Positions 8,322 to 17,110 are shown, numbered from the stretch's first letter. The stretch is DNA of 33,218 bases from Dehalococcoidales bacterium (GCA_016286345.1 JAEESL010000009.1:1-33218); one strand, 5' to 3'. Program-made: numbers and translations. The notes: a model not told the origin generated them from the letters alone.

Positions 8322-8816
8322 TTAATCGCGCTTTAAATTAACGAACTGCAAAGGAACCCCGTAATCCTGTTCTTTCAGTTTTCCCATTACAGTCTGAAGG
8401 TCATCGATCTGCTTTCCGGATACTCTGACCTGATCATCCTGAATGATAGCCTGTACCTTGAGATTGAGACCCTTTATAAACTTGACCATCTTCTTGGCAC
8501 TGTCCTGAGAAATACCTTCCTTTATAAAAATATCCCTCTTGGCCTGTCCCTGAGATGTAGGTTCGATATTCTTGGGATCGAGGCATTTCGGATCAAGCTT
8601 CTGCTTTACCATCTGACCGTTAAGTGCTTCCGTGATGGTCTTGACCTTCCCGTCATCTCCGCTGAGAATATGAATCTTCTTTTCTTTCTTTGAATATTCG
8701 ATCTCAGTTTTACAGTTTCTGAAATCGTATCTGTTGCCGATCTCTCTCTTGAGATTGTTTACGGCATTGTCCATTGCCTGTGTATCAATCTGGCTGACCA
8801 CATCCATTGACGGCAT
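8322..8816 (-). CDS. yajQ: YajQ-family nucleotide-binding protein
   Basis: This 164-residue protein matches the YajQ/UPF0234 family over its full length. It has the N-terminal MPSMDVVSQIDTQAMDNAVN, then NRYDFRNCKTEIEY, SGDDGKVKTITEAL, and the C-terminal GKLKEQDYGVPLQFVNLK. The fold is a pair of RNP-like domains that bind nucleotides or RNA, and a Xanthomonas homologue is reported to bind cyclic di-GMP. The ATG at 8816 is preceded by a perfect AGGAGGT ribosome site lying inside the end of the upstream gene. It is the last gene of the glyA-prs-secA operon and sits next to the pilus operon. Confidence 0.93.
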   Translation of the reverse strand: MPSMDVVSQIDTQAMDNAVNNLKREIGNRYDFRNCKTEIEYSKKEKKIHILSGDDGKVKTITEALNGQMVKQKLDPKCLDPKNIEPTSQGQAKRDIFIKEGISQDSAKKMVKFIKGLNLKVQAIIQDDQVRVSGKQIDDLQTVMGKLKEQDYGVPLQFVNLKRD

Positions 8817-8818
8817 AA

Positions 8819-9478
8819 CTATGACCTCCTGTATTTTTCCAGCCAGTCAAGAGCACGCTTTGTATCGCTTGCCACTCTGGCCGGTTCCTGATTTTTAACT
8901 CTCTGTTTGAAGAGCCAGTAATAAAACTCTTTTATCGCACGTGAATTCATTGCATCTGCAATAATATAGCCCTTTTCCTCACAGAATTTGCTGAACAGAG
9001 TCTCCCTGGACTGATTGTATATCTGAATAAATATCTGGGGAGTCACATCGACTTTATCAGTGTATCCTGTGCTTAAATGATCTTTATGAAGAGCCTCTTT
9101 GTATAGCTGGTGCAGGATCTCTTCCAGAGTTACTCCATAGAAGAAATTAAGATACCTGACGTAATTATCTTCACCAAGCAGACTTCGCATCTCGGAATAC
9201 GTATGTCCTCCAAGATAATCTCCTGTTGTCAGATATTTATCCAGTATCTCACCGTCAATAAGATCACTTATGACAGGAAGTGCACGTGCAGCAATGGCTG
9301 AGAGATCAAGGGCTTCCCCGTCAATGATGTACTGAAACTTGGTTGCACCTACCGTTTCAGATTCAATATTCCATACGGAAGCCATCTCGAGGAAGGCTTT
9401 ATACCAGTTTTCCCCGTCCTTGATTGACTGTCTCAGCTGCCTGATCAGGTCATCTGCGGTAACTTTACTAATTGCCAT
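8819..9478 (-). CDS. Unrecognised 219-residue protein between secA and yajQ
   Basis: I do not recognise a family. The protein starts MAISKVTADDLIRQLRQSIK, is largely alpha-helical by composition, has no signal peptide or membrane helix, and ends with a basic segment (RALDWLEKYRRS). Aromatic residues are frequent, for example YVRYLNFFYG near residue 107 and KEFYYWLFKQRV near 183. It starts 3 bases after the secA stop, with a GGAAGA ribosome site inside the secA end, and stops 2 bases before yajQ, so it is tightly coupled in the operon. Such coupling suggests a housekeeping cytoplasmic role possibly linked to secretion or translation. This is context only, with no functional evidence. Confidence 0.85.
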   Translation of the reverse strand: MAISKVTADDLIRQLRQSIKDGENWYKAFLEMASVWNIESETVGATKFQYIIDGEALDLSAIAARALPVISDLIDGEILDKYLTTGDYLGGHTYSEMRSLLGEDNYVRYLNFFYGVTLEEILHQLYKEALHKDHLSTGYTDKVDVTPQIFIQIYNQSRETLFSKFCEEKGYIIADAMNSRAIKEFYYWLFKQRVKNQEPARVASDTKRALDWLEKYRRS

Positions 9479-9481
9479 GAG

Positions 9482-12421
9482 CTATCTTCCGTGACAGTAT
9501 TTATATTTCTTACCGCTGCCGCACGGACATGGATCATTTCGGCCGGCCTTTTTGAAATCAGATGCAACTTTCTGTGTGTCAGGCATAACCTGCTTCATAG
9601 GAGATTGCATTGCCTTCATCTGGGCGGGAGGAGGAGTATTCTGCTGTGTTCCATCATTTATGACGATATTGATTCGAAGAATATTCTCAGCTACTGTCTC
9701 TCGGATACCATTCGTCAGTTCTTCGAACATTTCCCCGGCCATCTTCTTGTAGGTGACCAGAGGATCCTTCTGTGCAACTGCACTCATGCCGATACCCTGT
9801 CGCAGATAATCAATTGCGGTAAGATGATCGATCCAAAGCTGATCGATGGTCTTGATCATTACCTGACGTTCAACTATTCGCATCACTTCGGCAGGCAGAT
9901 CTTTCTCTCGTTCTGCATATATATCACGTGCTTTTTTATTGAGGTATTCCTTAATTGTTTCTTCGTTACTGAGGGCAGCCAATTCTTCCTCTGTAACAGT
10001 TCCGTTTTTACCGAGAATGTTGTTCATCCTGTCAGCAATAGACTTAAGTGAGGGTACTTCATTCTTCTCGTAATCGAATCCTGATTTCACAACATCATTA
10101 ATGGTCTGTTCAACCATATCCAAAACATTGCTTCTCAGATTGAAACCTTTCAGGACCTTGCGTCGTTCATCATAGATGATCTCTCTCTGCTTGTTGATAA
10201 CATCATCATATTCCACGATATGTTTTCGCATATCAAAGTGATATCCTTCCACTCTGATCTGTGCGTTCTCGATAGATTTTGATATCATTCCGTTTTCAAT
10301 CGGACTGTTCTCATCAAAACCGGCTCTCTCCATAATGCCCTGCACACGTTCGCCACCGAACTTGCGCATGATATCGTCATCAAGTGCAACAAAGAATCTG
10401 GATGTTCCGGGATCTCCCTGTCGGCCGGCACGGCCTCTCAGCTGATTATCGATACGTCTTGCTTCATGTCGTTCCGTACCGAGCACATATAGACCGCCGA
10501 GAGAAATAACTTCATCATGTTTCTTCTGCCATTCATCCATTCGTTTCTGGAATGCGGCATCGGTTTCTCCTTCTTCTTTTTCAGGAGTCTTTCCGCCAAG
10601 GATGATATCCACACCTCGGCCTGCCATATTTGTAGCAAGAGTGATGGCTCCTTTTTCGCCGGCTTTTGCAATGATCTCAGCTTCCTTAAGATGGTTCTTT
10701 GCATTAAGAAGATTGTGTCTGAGCCCCTTCTTTTCAAGCATCTTATGAAATTCTTCGTTCTTTTCAATGGAAACAGTACCTATAAGGATAGGTCTGCCGG
10801 TCTTGTGTATCTCTGCTATTTCCTTGAGCAAAGCATTATACTTTGCTTTCTGATCGACAAAGATATAATCGGTGAGATCTTCTCTCTGAATAGGTTTATT
10901 GGTAGGAATAACAAGTACATCAAGGTTATATATCTTATTGAATTCTTCAGCTTCGGTTTCAGCTGTACCTGTCATACCTGAAAGCTTGGAGTACATTCTG
11001 AAGTAGTTCTGAATGGTCACGGTAGCATAGGTCTTTGATTCATTCTGGACTTTGACGCCTTCTTTGGCTTCGATTGCCTGATGAAGACCTTCTGAATATC
11101 GTCGTCCAAGCATAAGTCTGCCGGTAAGAGCGTCAACGATAACGATCTCACCGTCTTTTACGATATATTCAACATCTTTTTTGAATAATTCCTTAGCATT
11201 AAGAGCATTTCGGAGATGCCTCATAAGATCTGTATTTGCCAGATCATAAAGTGATTCTCCCTGAATAAGCCCTTCACGCTTGAGAAGTTCTTCCACATGA
11301 GCATAACCGGAGTTGGTCGGTTCAACAGTTCCGCCCTTCTCATCGACAACATAATCGACATCCTCGTCTTCATTATCTCCACGTGTTCCCAGCATGGATT
11401 TCTGGACATCTTCATCAGGTGTCTTGTGTCTGCCCTTGAGACTTCTTACCAGTCTGGCAAAAGTCTGATATTTCTGACTTGATTCCTTGTCAGGTCCGGA
11501 AATGATAAGCGGAGTACGAGCTTCATCAATGAGCAGGTTATCGACTTCATCGACGACTGCATAATAAAGCGATCTCTGAACGAGCTGTTTGACATCCTGA
11601 GCCATATTGTCTCGGAGATAGTCAAAACCAAATTCCGCAGAAGTTCCATATGTGATATCAGCCATGTATGCTTCTGCTCTTTTGACAGGTCGGAAATGCG
11701 GCCCTGGGTTCTTCGGATCATCAGAAGTATAGTCCGGATCATATAATCGTGCAGGAGTATGTTCATCGGTTGACTGCATAGGATAGATACTGGCGACAGT
11801 GACACCCAGTGCATCGTACAAAGGCCCCATCCAGTACGGGTCTCGTCTGGCAAGATAATCATTCACTGTTACAAGGTGGACTCCACGTCCGGACAGACAA
11901 TTCAGGTACAAGGCCAGTGTTGCGACAAGAGTCTTGCCTTCACCTGTTCTCATTTCAGCAATAGTTCCATGATGAAGAGCAATACCACCAATCAGCTGTA
12001 CATCGTAATGTCGCAATCCCAGAGTTCTTCGGGATGCTTCTCTTACTGCTGCAAATGCCCTGGGAAGCAGTTCATCAAGTATTTTTCTTTCTGCTTCGAT
12101 CAGTTTCTTTTCTGCATTATCAGCTGAATTCTGTGCATCCCTGATCTCTTCAGAGAGTTCTTCTCTTGCTTCAAGAGATTCGAGAGTCTTTAGTTTTTCA
12201 TTGAGGACTTCGATCTCATTGTTAATATCATCCAGAGCCTTTCTCTCTTCAACAGTCTTGTCTGTGATATAACTTCTGAACTCCTGAGTTTTATTCTTGA
12301 GTTCATTATCAGTTAGGGCCTGGAATTCAGGCTCCAGTTTATTGATCTCGTCAATGATCGGCTGCATCTTTTTGATCTGCTTTTCATTTGAATCAAACAT
12401 GGATTCTAAAAACTTAAACAT
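9482..12421 (-). CDS. secA: Protein translocase ATPase SecA
   Basis: SecA drives preproteins through the SecYEG channel with ATP. From the ATG at 12421 it has 979 residues, longer than the E. coli protein (901). I chose this start because AGGAG lies 5 bases upstream; the ATG 21 bases earlier would place the ribosome site inside the coding region. Motifs include MRTGEGKT (Walker A, about 157), VNDYLARRD, DEVDNLLIDEARTPL (Walker B), the FGFDYLRDNM region, the motor motifs MAGRGVDIILGG and LRGRAGRQGDPG, and a C-terminal zinc motif DPCPCGSGKKYKYCHGR. An extra charged, probably coiled-coil segment lies at about residues 55-111, and another insertion (YDPDYTSDDPKNPG) precedes the FRPVKR segment. 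It follows prs and is followed immediately by the unrecognised gene. Confidence 0.98.
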   Translation of the reverse strand: MFKFLESMFDSNEKQIKKMQPIIDEINKLEPEFQALTDNELKNKTQEFRSYITDKTVEERKALDDINNEIEVLNEKLKTLESLEAREELSEEIRDAQNSADNAEKKLIEAERKILDELLPRAFAAVREASRRTLGLRHYDVQLIGGIALHHGTIAEMRTGEGKTLVATLALYLNCLSGRGVHLVTVNDYLARRDPYWMGPLYDALGVTVASIYPMQSTDEHTPARLYDPDYTSDDPKNPGPHFRPVKRAEAYMADITYGTSAEFGFDYLRDNMAQDVKQLVQRSLYYAVVDEVDNLLIDEARTPLIISGPDKESSQKYQTFARLVRSLKGRHKTPDEDVQKSMLGTRGDNEDEDVDYVVDEKGGTVEPTNSGYAHVEELLKREGLIQGESLYDLANTDLMRHLRNALNAKELFKKDVEYIVKDGEIVIVDALTGRLMLGRRYSEGLHQAIEAKEGVKVQNESKTYATVTIQNYFRMYSKLSGMTGTAETEAEEFNKIYNLDVLVIPTNKPIQREDLTDYIFVDQKAKYNALLKEIAEIHKTGRPILIGTVSIEKNEEFHKMLEKKGLRHNLLNAKNHLKEAEIIAKAGEKGAITLATNMAGRGVDIILGGKTPEKEEGETDAAFQKRMDEWQKKHDEVISLGGLYVLGTERHEARRIDNQLRGRAGRQGDPGTSRFFVALDDDIMRKFGGERVQGIMERAGFDENSPIENGMISKSIENAQIRVEGYHFDMRKHIVEYDDVINKQREIIYDERRKVLKGFNLRSNVLDMVEQTINDVVKSGFDYEKNEVPSLKSIADRMNNILGKNGTVTEEELAALSNEETIKEYLNKKARDIYAEREKDLPAEVMRIVERQVMIKTIDQLWIDHLTAIDYLRQGIGMSAVAQKDPLVTYKKMAGEMFEELTNGIRETVAENILRINIVINDGTQQNTPPPAQMKAMQSPMKQVMPDTQKVASDFKKAGRNDPCPCGSGKKYKYCHGR

Positions 12422-12444
12422 AAATACTCCTAATATATACACGC

Positions 12445-12476
12445 ACGGCGGACCGGAGAATCCCCCGGTTCGCCGT
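12445..12476 (-). promoter_or_regulatory. GC-rich hairpin in the secA leader
   Basis: Arms 12445-12456 (ACGGCGGACCGG) and 12465-12476 (CCGGTTCGCCGT) pair over 12 positions with one mismatch, around an 8-base loop. It lies between the prs stop and the secA ribosome site, ending about 14 bases before AGGAG. No run of T follows on either strand, so it is not a standard intrinsic terminator. It could be an mRNA stabiliser or processing element, or a translational control element of secA. The rest of the gap (12477-12524) is AT-rich with nothing further that I recognise. Confidence 0.6.
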
Positions 12477-12524
12477 CATCATCAGCTAATAATTAGAATA
12501 GCTTAAAAATAATTAAATTCTCAA

Positions 12525-13466
12525 TTAATCAAAAAGTTCACTCATTGATCTGCCATCGTGGATTCGCTTGATTGCTTCAGCGAACAAAGGTGCGATAGAC
12601 AGAACTGTGATCTTATTCAGTTTTTTCTCAGGAGGAAGATAAATCGAATCAGTTACGACGACTTCCTTCAAAGGTGATTCTGCAATACGCTGGATAGCTG
12701 CACCGGAGAATACACCGTGTGTTGCACATGAATAAACTTCCTTTGCGCCTGCTTCGAGCATGGCACTGGCGGCATTGCAGAGAGAGCCTGCGGTATCGAT
12801 CTCATCATCATAGATAAGAGCAGTCTTTCCTTTGACATCACCGATAAGATTAAGTGTCTCAGTTTTATCGATATTGCCGACTCTTCGCTTTTCAATGATC
12901 GCAAGAGGAGCATCAAGCTTTGTTGCAAAGTCTCTTGCCTTCTTTGAAATACCGACATCAGTTGCAACGATGCAGAGATTCTGCAGATTCTTCTTCATAA
13001 AGTAATCGCAAAGGAGTTTTTCAGCTTCAAGTTCATCAACAGGTACATTGAAGAAACCCTGGATCTGTCCGGCATGGAGATCCAGCAGAATCGCTCTCTG
13101 TGCACCTGCGGTGACCAGTAGATCTGCCACCAGTCTGGCAGTAATAGGGATTCGGGGCTGGTCTTTCTTATCAGACCTGCCGTAACCATAATATGGGATA
13201 ACTGCAGTGATTCGATTTGCAGATGATCGTCTGCAGGCATCGAGCATTACAAGCATCTCCATAAGGTTATCGTTTGTTGGTCTGCTGATTGACTGGATCA
13301 GAAATACATCACAACCTCGGACCGGCTCTTCAAACTTAACGAAGGTATTATCGTTGGCAAACTTCATTGCAGTAAGCTTGCCTACCGGAACTCCCAGATA
13401 TTCACAAACCTTGTTTGTAAAATCCACGTTGGAATTTCCGCCAAAGATCTTCAAATCATTCATCAT
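12525..13466 (-). CDS. prs: Ribose-phosphate pyrophosphokinase (PRPP synthetase)
   Basis: This enzyme makes PRPP from ribose 5-phosphate and ATP for nucleotide, His and Trp synthesis. It has 313 residues, the usual length. Visible motifs are KIFGGNSN at the start, FVKFEEPVRGCDVFLIQS, PYYGYGRSDKKDQPR, the ligand loop LLDLHAGQIQGFF, and the PRPP-binding loop as YDDEIDTAGSLC, where most family members have DDxxDTAGT. Two ATGs are adjacent (13466 and 13463) and either may be used; no strong ribosome site is close. It lies 35 bases after glyA, a metabolically sensible pair since both feed purine synthesis, and upstream of secA. Confidence 0.96.
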   Translation of the reverse strand: MMNDLKIFGGNSNVDFTNKVCEYLGVPVGKLTAMKFANDNTFVKFEEPVRGCDVFLIQSISRPTNDNLMEMLVMLDACRRSSANRITAVIPYYGYGRSDKKDQPRIPITARLVADLLVTAGAQRAILLDLHAGQIQGFFNVPVDELEAEKLLCDYFMKKNLQNLCIVATDVGISKKARDFATKLDAPLAIIEKRRVGNIDKTETLNLIGDVKGKTALIYDDEIDTAGSLCNAASAMLEAGAKEVYSCATHGVFSGAAIQRIAESPLKEVVVTDSIYLPPEKKLNKITVLSIAPLFAEAIKRIHDGRSMSELFD

Positions 13467-13501
13467 AATCTGATATAAACCCGTCCTTCCGTTTATATTA
13501 A

Positions 13502-14746
13502 CTAGATGTCAATTCCGGGAACCGGGAACGGTTTGCAGAAATTGATCACCTGTTCTTTGATACTTGCTTCGAGTGAAGGATTGTCGCAGTCCTTGATCAC
13601 GGCAACGATCCATTTTGCGATCTGCTTTGCCTGTTCTTCTCCCATGCCTCTGGTAGTCATGGAGGCTGTACCGACTCGGAGACCGCTGGTAACTCGAGGT
13701 GAAACATGTGAGAACGGAACAGAGTTTCTGTTGACGACAATGTTTGCTCTGCCAAGTGACTGTTCAACCTGTAAGCCGTTAACGCCGTCTTCACCGAGAT
13801 TGATAAGGATCAGATGATTGTCTGTTCCGCCTGTGACCATGTGGATGCCTTCAGCCTTGAAGACTTCTGCCATGGCTTTGCAGTTTGCAACGATCTTCTT
13901 CTGATATTCAACAAATTCAGGCTGCATTGCTTCGTGGAAACAGACAGCTTTGCCTGCGACCACATGCATAAGAGGACCACCCTGGGTTCTCGGGAATACA
14001 GCAGCATCGATTGCCTTGGCAAGTTCCTGTTTGCACAGGATAAGACCGCCTCGAGGACCTCTTAATGTCTTGTGAGTGGTAGTAGTAACGATATCACAGT
14101 AAGGAACGGGAGAAGGATGAACACCGGCTGCTATAAGACCGGCAATGTGAGCCATATCGACCATTAATAAACAGCCGACTTTGTCAGCAACATATCGCAA
14201 TCGTTCAAAATCAATGATTCGGGGATATGCGCTGGCACCTGAAACGATCAGCTTGGGTTTGCATTCAAGAGCAAGCTTTTCCAGTGCATCATAATCGATT
14301 CTTTCAGTTTCAGGATTAAGACCGTAAGGTACGAAATTATATGATTTACCTGAGAAGTTTACAGGCGAACCATGAGTAAGGTGACCGCCATGGGATAATT
14401 CAAGACCCATAATGGTGTCACCGTAATTGACTGTGGCAAAATATGAAGCCATATTGGCCTGGGCGCCTGAATGAGGCTGGACATTTGCATGTTCTGCACC
14501 GAACAGTGTGCATGCTCTTTCAATTGCCAGCTTTTCAATCTCATCTACATTTTCACAGCCGCCGTAGTATCTCTTTCCGGGATAACCTTCTGCATATTTG
14601 TTGGTAAGGAAGGTTCCCATAGCTTCGATTACGGCATGACTTGCATAGTTTTCAGAAGCAATAAGATTGACTGTATATCGCTGTCGGTCTTTCTCCTTTT
14701 CAATATACTTGTAAACCTCAGGATCGACCTGGCTCAGTTCTTTCAT
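13502..14746 (-). CDS. glyA: Serine hydroxymethyltransferase
   Basis: This PLP enzyme converts serine and tetrahydrofolate to glycine and methylene-tetrahydrofolate. Its 414 residues match the usual length. Motifs include [11 protein letters not shown], the [15 protein letters not shown] loop, [26 protein letters not shown], and the PLP-lysine segment [15 protein letters not shown]. The ATG is preceded by CTAGGAGAGAAA, a good ribosome site. It is the first gene of the minus-strand glyA-prs-secA operon and is transcribed away from the RDD gene. All 16 arginines are encoded by CGA (8) or AGA (8), which illustrates the odd arginine codon use of this genome. Confidence 0.98.
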   Translation of the reverse strand: MKELSQVDPEVYKYIEKEKDRQRYTVNLIASENYASHAVIEAMGTFLTNKYAEGYPGKRYYGGCENVDEIEKLAIERACTLFGAEHANVQPHSGAQANMASYFATVNYGDTIMGLELSHGGHLTHGSPVNFSGKSYNFVPYGLNPETERIDYDALEKLALECKPKLIVSGASAYPRIIDFERLRYVADKVGCLLMVDMAHIAGLIAAGVHPSPVPYCDIVTTTTHKTLRGPRGGLILCKQELAKAIDAAVFPRTQGGPLMHVVAGKAVCFHEAMQPEFVEYQKKIVANCKAMAEVFKAEGIHMVTGGTDNHLILINLGEDGVNGLQVEQSLGRANIVVNRNSVPFSHVSPRVTSGLRVGTASMTTRGMGEEQAKQIAKWIVAVIKDCDNPSLEASIKEQVINFCKPFPVPGIDI

Positions 14747-14783
14747 TTTCTCTCTCCTAGTAAAACAAAATGTTTAGTAGTTA

Positions 14784-14813
14784 ATTCTAAGCTAATATAC
14801 CGCTCAATAGCAA
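14784..14813 (-). promoter_or_regulatory. Candidate glyA promoter
   Basis: On the minus strand TTGCTA (14813-14808), an 18-base spacer, and TAGAAT (14789-14784) lie about 40 bases before the glyA start. The match to consensus is 4/6 and 5/6. The -10 is the same TAGAAT hexamer as in the pilus operon candidate. Confidence 0.35.
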
Positions 14814-14848
14814 GGCTAAAACACTGAAAAACATGTATTATTTAGTTG

Positions 14849-14854
14849 TATAAT
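14849..14854 (+). promoter_or_regulatory. Consensus -10 element just before the RDD gene
   Basis: A perfect TATAAT lies 5 bases before the first ATG (14859) and 14 bases before the second in-frame ATG (14868). There is no Shine-Dalgarno sequence. A transcript starting the usual 6-8 bases downstream would begin between these two ATGs, so the gene would have almost no leader. No good -35 is visible; CTGAAA at 14824-14829 is the closest, with a long 19-base spacer. Confidence 0.5.
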
Positions 14855-14858
14855 TAAT

Positions 14859-15638
14859 ATGGAATATATGGAAAACAATACTGAACATATAGAGGATTAT
14901 TTCTACGGTGAAGAAATCGTTGACGGTGAATTCACCGAAACCGATTATATTCCTTCAACCTCATATGAGTCATACGAAGATGAGGATAATGACTTCGATA
15001 GCGACATCGAAGATGACACTGTTTATTATGATGAATCCGACGAAAGTGACGACGATGAGACAGACACCGAGAGCGAAGAAACAGAAGATGACTCAGCTGA
15101 AGAAGACGAGGATGATGCCGAAGAGGCTGATGGATCCGATGATCCTTCCGATTTCGATTATGCTCCATGGTGGAAACGTCTGGTGGCATTTGCGATCGAT
15201 ACGGCAGCTATCGGGATAGTTTTACGACTGATCTTTCCTAACTTCCATAAAAAATCCCCGGGTTTTCTGCACAGTCTGAACTGGCTGTTCGACCTTGCGG
15301 TCTCGATCCCAGGCATAATCAACCTTGTAGCTGAAGCTTTTTATTTGATCTATTTCTGGACAGACAAGGGGCAGACTCCCGGCCAGATGGTAATGGGAAT
15401 CAAGGTAGTAAAGAAAAACGGCGATCCTCTTACACGCACAGACAGCATGGTAAGATTTGTCGGATATATAATATCTGGAGCAGTCCTTGGACTTGGTTTC
15501 ATTTGGGCTGCATTTGATGAAGATAAACAGGGTCTGCTGGATAAAATGGCCGGAACTGTTGTCGTAAACTGCCGGACTGCGACAGAAGAGACAGCTGAAA
15601 CGGTTTCAGCAGATAATTTAGAAACAGAAAGTATTTGA
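14859..15638 (+). CDS. RDD-family membrane protein with long acidic N-terminus
   Basis: The protein has 259 residues. Residues 1-100 are a low-complexity tract dominated by Asp, Glu and Ser. From about 101 (APWWKRLVAFAIDTAAIGIV) an RDD domain begins, with membrane helices at about 108-125, 142-170 and 203-220. The family motifs are TDKGQTPGQMVMGIKVVKKNG and AAFDEDKQGLLDKMAGTVVV. RDD proteins are small integral membrane proteins, some proposed to be transporters or ion antiporters, but the function is mostly unknown. The true start may be the second ATG (14868), given the -10 element just upstream. gltX follows after 14 bases. The acidic tail could bind cations or proteins at the inner membrane face, which is an inference. 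Confidence 0.85.
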   Translation: MEYMENNTEHIEDYFYGEEIVDGEFTETDYIPSTSYESYEDEDNDFDSDIEDDTVYYDESDESDDDETDTESEETEDDSAEEDEDDAEEADGSDDPSDFDYAPWWKRLVAFAIDTAAIGIVLRLIFPNFHKKSPGFLHSLNWLFDLAVSIPGIINLVAEAFYLIYFWTDKGQTPGQMVMGIKVVKKNGDPLTRTDSMVRFVGYIISGAVLGLGFIWAAFDEDKQGLLDKMAGTVVVNCRTATEETAETVSADNLETESI

Positions 15639-15652
15639 TAAAGGAAAGAATT

Positions 15653-17110
15653 ATGACAGAAGAAGTCCGAGTTAGATATGCACCGTCCCCTACAGGTTTT
15701 CCTCATGTTGGAAACATCAGAACAGCTTTGTTCAACTGGCTTTTTGCCCGAAGCTGCGGAGGAAAATTCATAGTCAGGATCGAAGACACTGATGTTGCCA
15801 GAACTGTTCCCGGAGCTGTTGAAAATATCCTCGACAGCCTCAAATGGCTTGGGATCGACTGGGATGAAGGACCTGAAGTCGGCGGAGATTATGGTCCGTA
15901 CTTCCAGTCCCAGAGACTTGATATTTATCAGGCTATCGCTAAGGATCTTGTTGCAAAAGGCTATGCATATTACTGCCACTGCTCTTCAGAGAGACTCGCT
16001 GAAATGCGAGCCGCACAGGAAGCGGCACATCTTCCTCCCGGATATGACAGACACTGCCGTGACCTTGGTCTCGGAGATGCTCCCGGTGCAGTCATAAGAC
16101 TAAAGGTCCCTGACAGCGGTACCACGACATTCCACGACCTGATCAGAGGCGATATTACATTTGAAAACAGACTGCTTGACGATATGGTCCTTCTAAAAAG
16201 TGACGGATATCCGACATATCATCTTGCCAATGTTATTGATGACCATCTGATGCATATCACTCATGTTATGCGTGCAGAAGAATGGATCTCGAGCACTCCC
16301 CGACACATCATGTTATACAACGCACTTGGCTTTGAACCACCTAAGTTCGCACATATGCCCATGATCCTCGGTCCTGACCATTCCAAGCTGTCAAAGCGAC
16401 ACGGATCTGTTTCATTAACAGAATACAGAGAACAGGGTTATCTTCCCGAAACAATGATCAACTTCCTTTCTCTGCTCGGCTGGTCATATGATGACAAGAC
16501 CGAGATCATGACATCTGAAGAGATCCAGCAGAGATTCTCAATTGAAAGGATCAATCCGACATCAGCAGTATTCGACAAGAATAAACTTGACTGGATGAAC
16601 GGAGTCTACATCCGACAGCTCAGTGAAGATGAGCTTGTCGATAAGGTAATGCCTGTCCTTGAAAAGAACCTTCCTGAATCAGTCAAACGCCCCATCGACA
16701 GAGATTATGTTCGAAAGGTCATGCCTCTAATGCATGAAAGACTGAAGACCCTTCAGGAATCAGCTCTGCCTGAAACTACCTGGTTCTTCTTCACAGATGA
16801 CATCAGTTACGATGCAAAGCTTCTTCCGGACAAGAAACTCGGACCTGAAGGCACACTTGATATGCTGAAGACCGTTCTTCCCAAGCTTGAGGCACTTGAA
16901 GACTTCACTGCAGAACCTCTCGAAGCTCTGCTCCGACCTCTGGCCGCAGAACTCGGGCTCAAAGCAGGACAGGTCTTCGCTCCCATCAGAACTGCAGTAT
17001 CAGGTCTGACAGCCACTCCTCCGTTATTCGGAATGATGGAAGTACTCGGTAAAGACAAGTGCATAAGAAGAATTAGAGAAGCAATAAAAATCCTGGAAAA
17101 TGAGTTATAA
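15653..17110 (+). CDS. gltX: Glutamyl-tRNA synthetase
   Basis: This class I aminoacyl-tRNA synthetase charges tRNA-Glu and, in bacteria lacking GlnRS, also tRNA-Gln. From the ATG at 15653 it has 485 residues, typical of the family; AAGGAAAG lies 5 bases upstream, so the in-frame ATG at 15635 is less likely. The HIGH-type motif is PSPTGFPHVGNIRTALFNW at about residues 9-27, followed by GKFIVRIEDTD. The KMSKS-type motif is HSKLSKRHGS at about 245. The C-terminal helical anticodon-binding region is present. It lies 14 bases after the RDD gene, and its end overlaps the radical SAM gene by 11 bases. Confidence 0.97.
   Translation: MTEEVRVRYAPSPTGFPHVGNIRTALFNWLFARSCGGKFIVRIEDTDVARTVPGAVENILDSLKWLGIDWDEGPEVGGDYGPYFQSQRLDIYQAIAKDLVAKGYAYYCHCSSERLAEMRAAQEAAHLPPGYDRHCRDLGLGDAPGAVIRLKVPDSGTTTFHDLIRGDITFENRLLDDMVLLKSDGYPTYHLANVIDDHLMHITHVMRAEEWISSTPRHIMLYNALGFEPPKFAHMPMILGPDHSKLSKRHGSVSLTEYREQGYLPETMINFLSLLGWSYDDKTEIMTSEEIQQRFSIERINPTSAVFDKNKLDWMNGVYIRQLSEDELVDKVMPVLEKNLPESVKRPIDRDYVRKVMPLMHERLKTLQESALPETTWFFFTDDISYDAKLLPDKKLGPEGTLDMLKTVLPKLEALEDFTAEPLEALLRPLAAELGLKAGQVFAPIRTAVSGLTATPPLFGMMEVLGKDKCIRRIREAIKILENEL

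Noticed and set aside
12425-12480. Intrinsic terminator between prs and secA
   Set aside because: The hairpin is strong, but no T run follows on the minus strand; the bases after it are GCGTGTATAT. It is listed as a leader hairpin instead.
14932-15189. His/Arg-rich open frame on the minus strand
   Set aside because: It is the mirror image of the Asp/Glu-rich tract of the RDD gene; the composition is an artefact of that tract.
15350-15979. 209-codon open frame on the minus strand across the RDD-gltX junction
   Set aside because: It lies antisense to two well-supported genes, has no recognisable protein motif, and is explained by their codon use.
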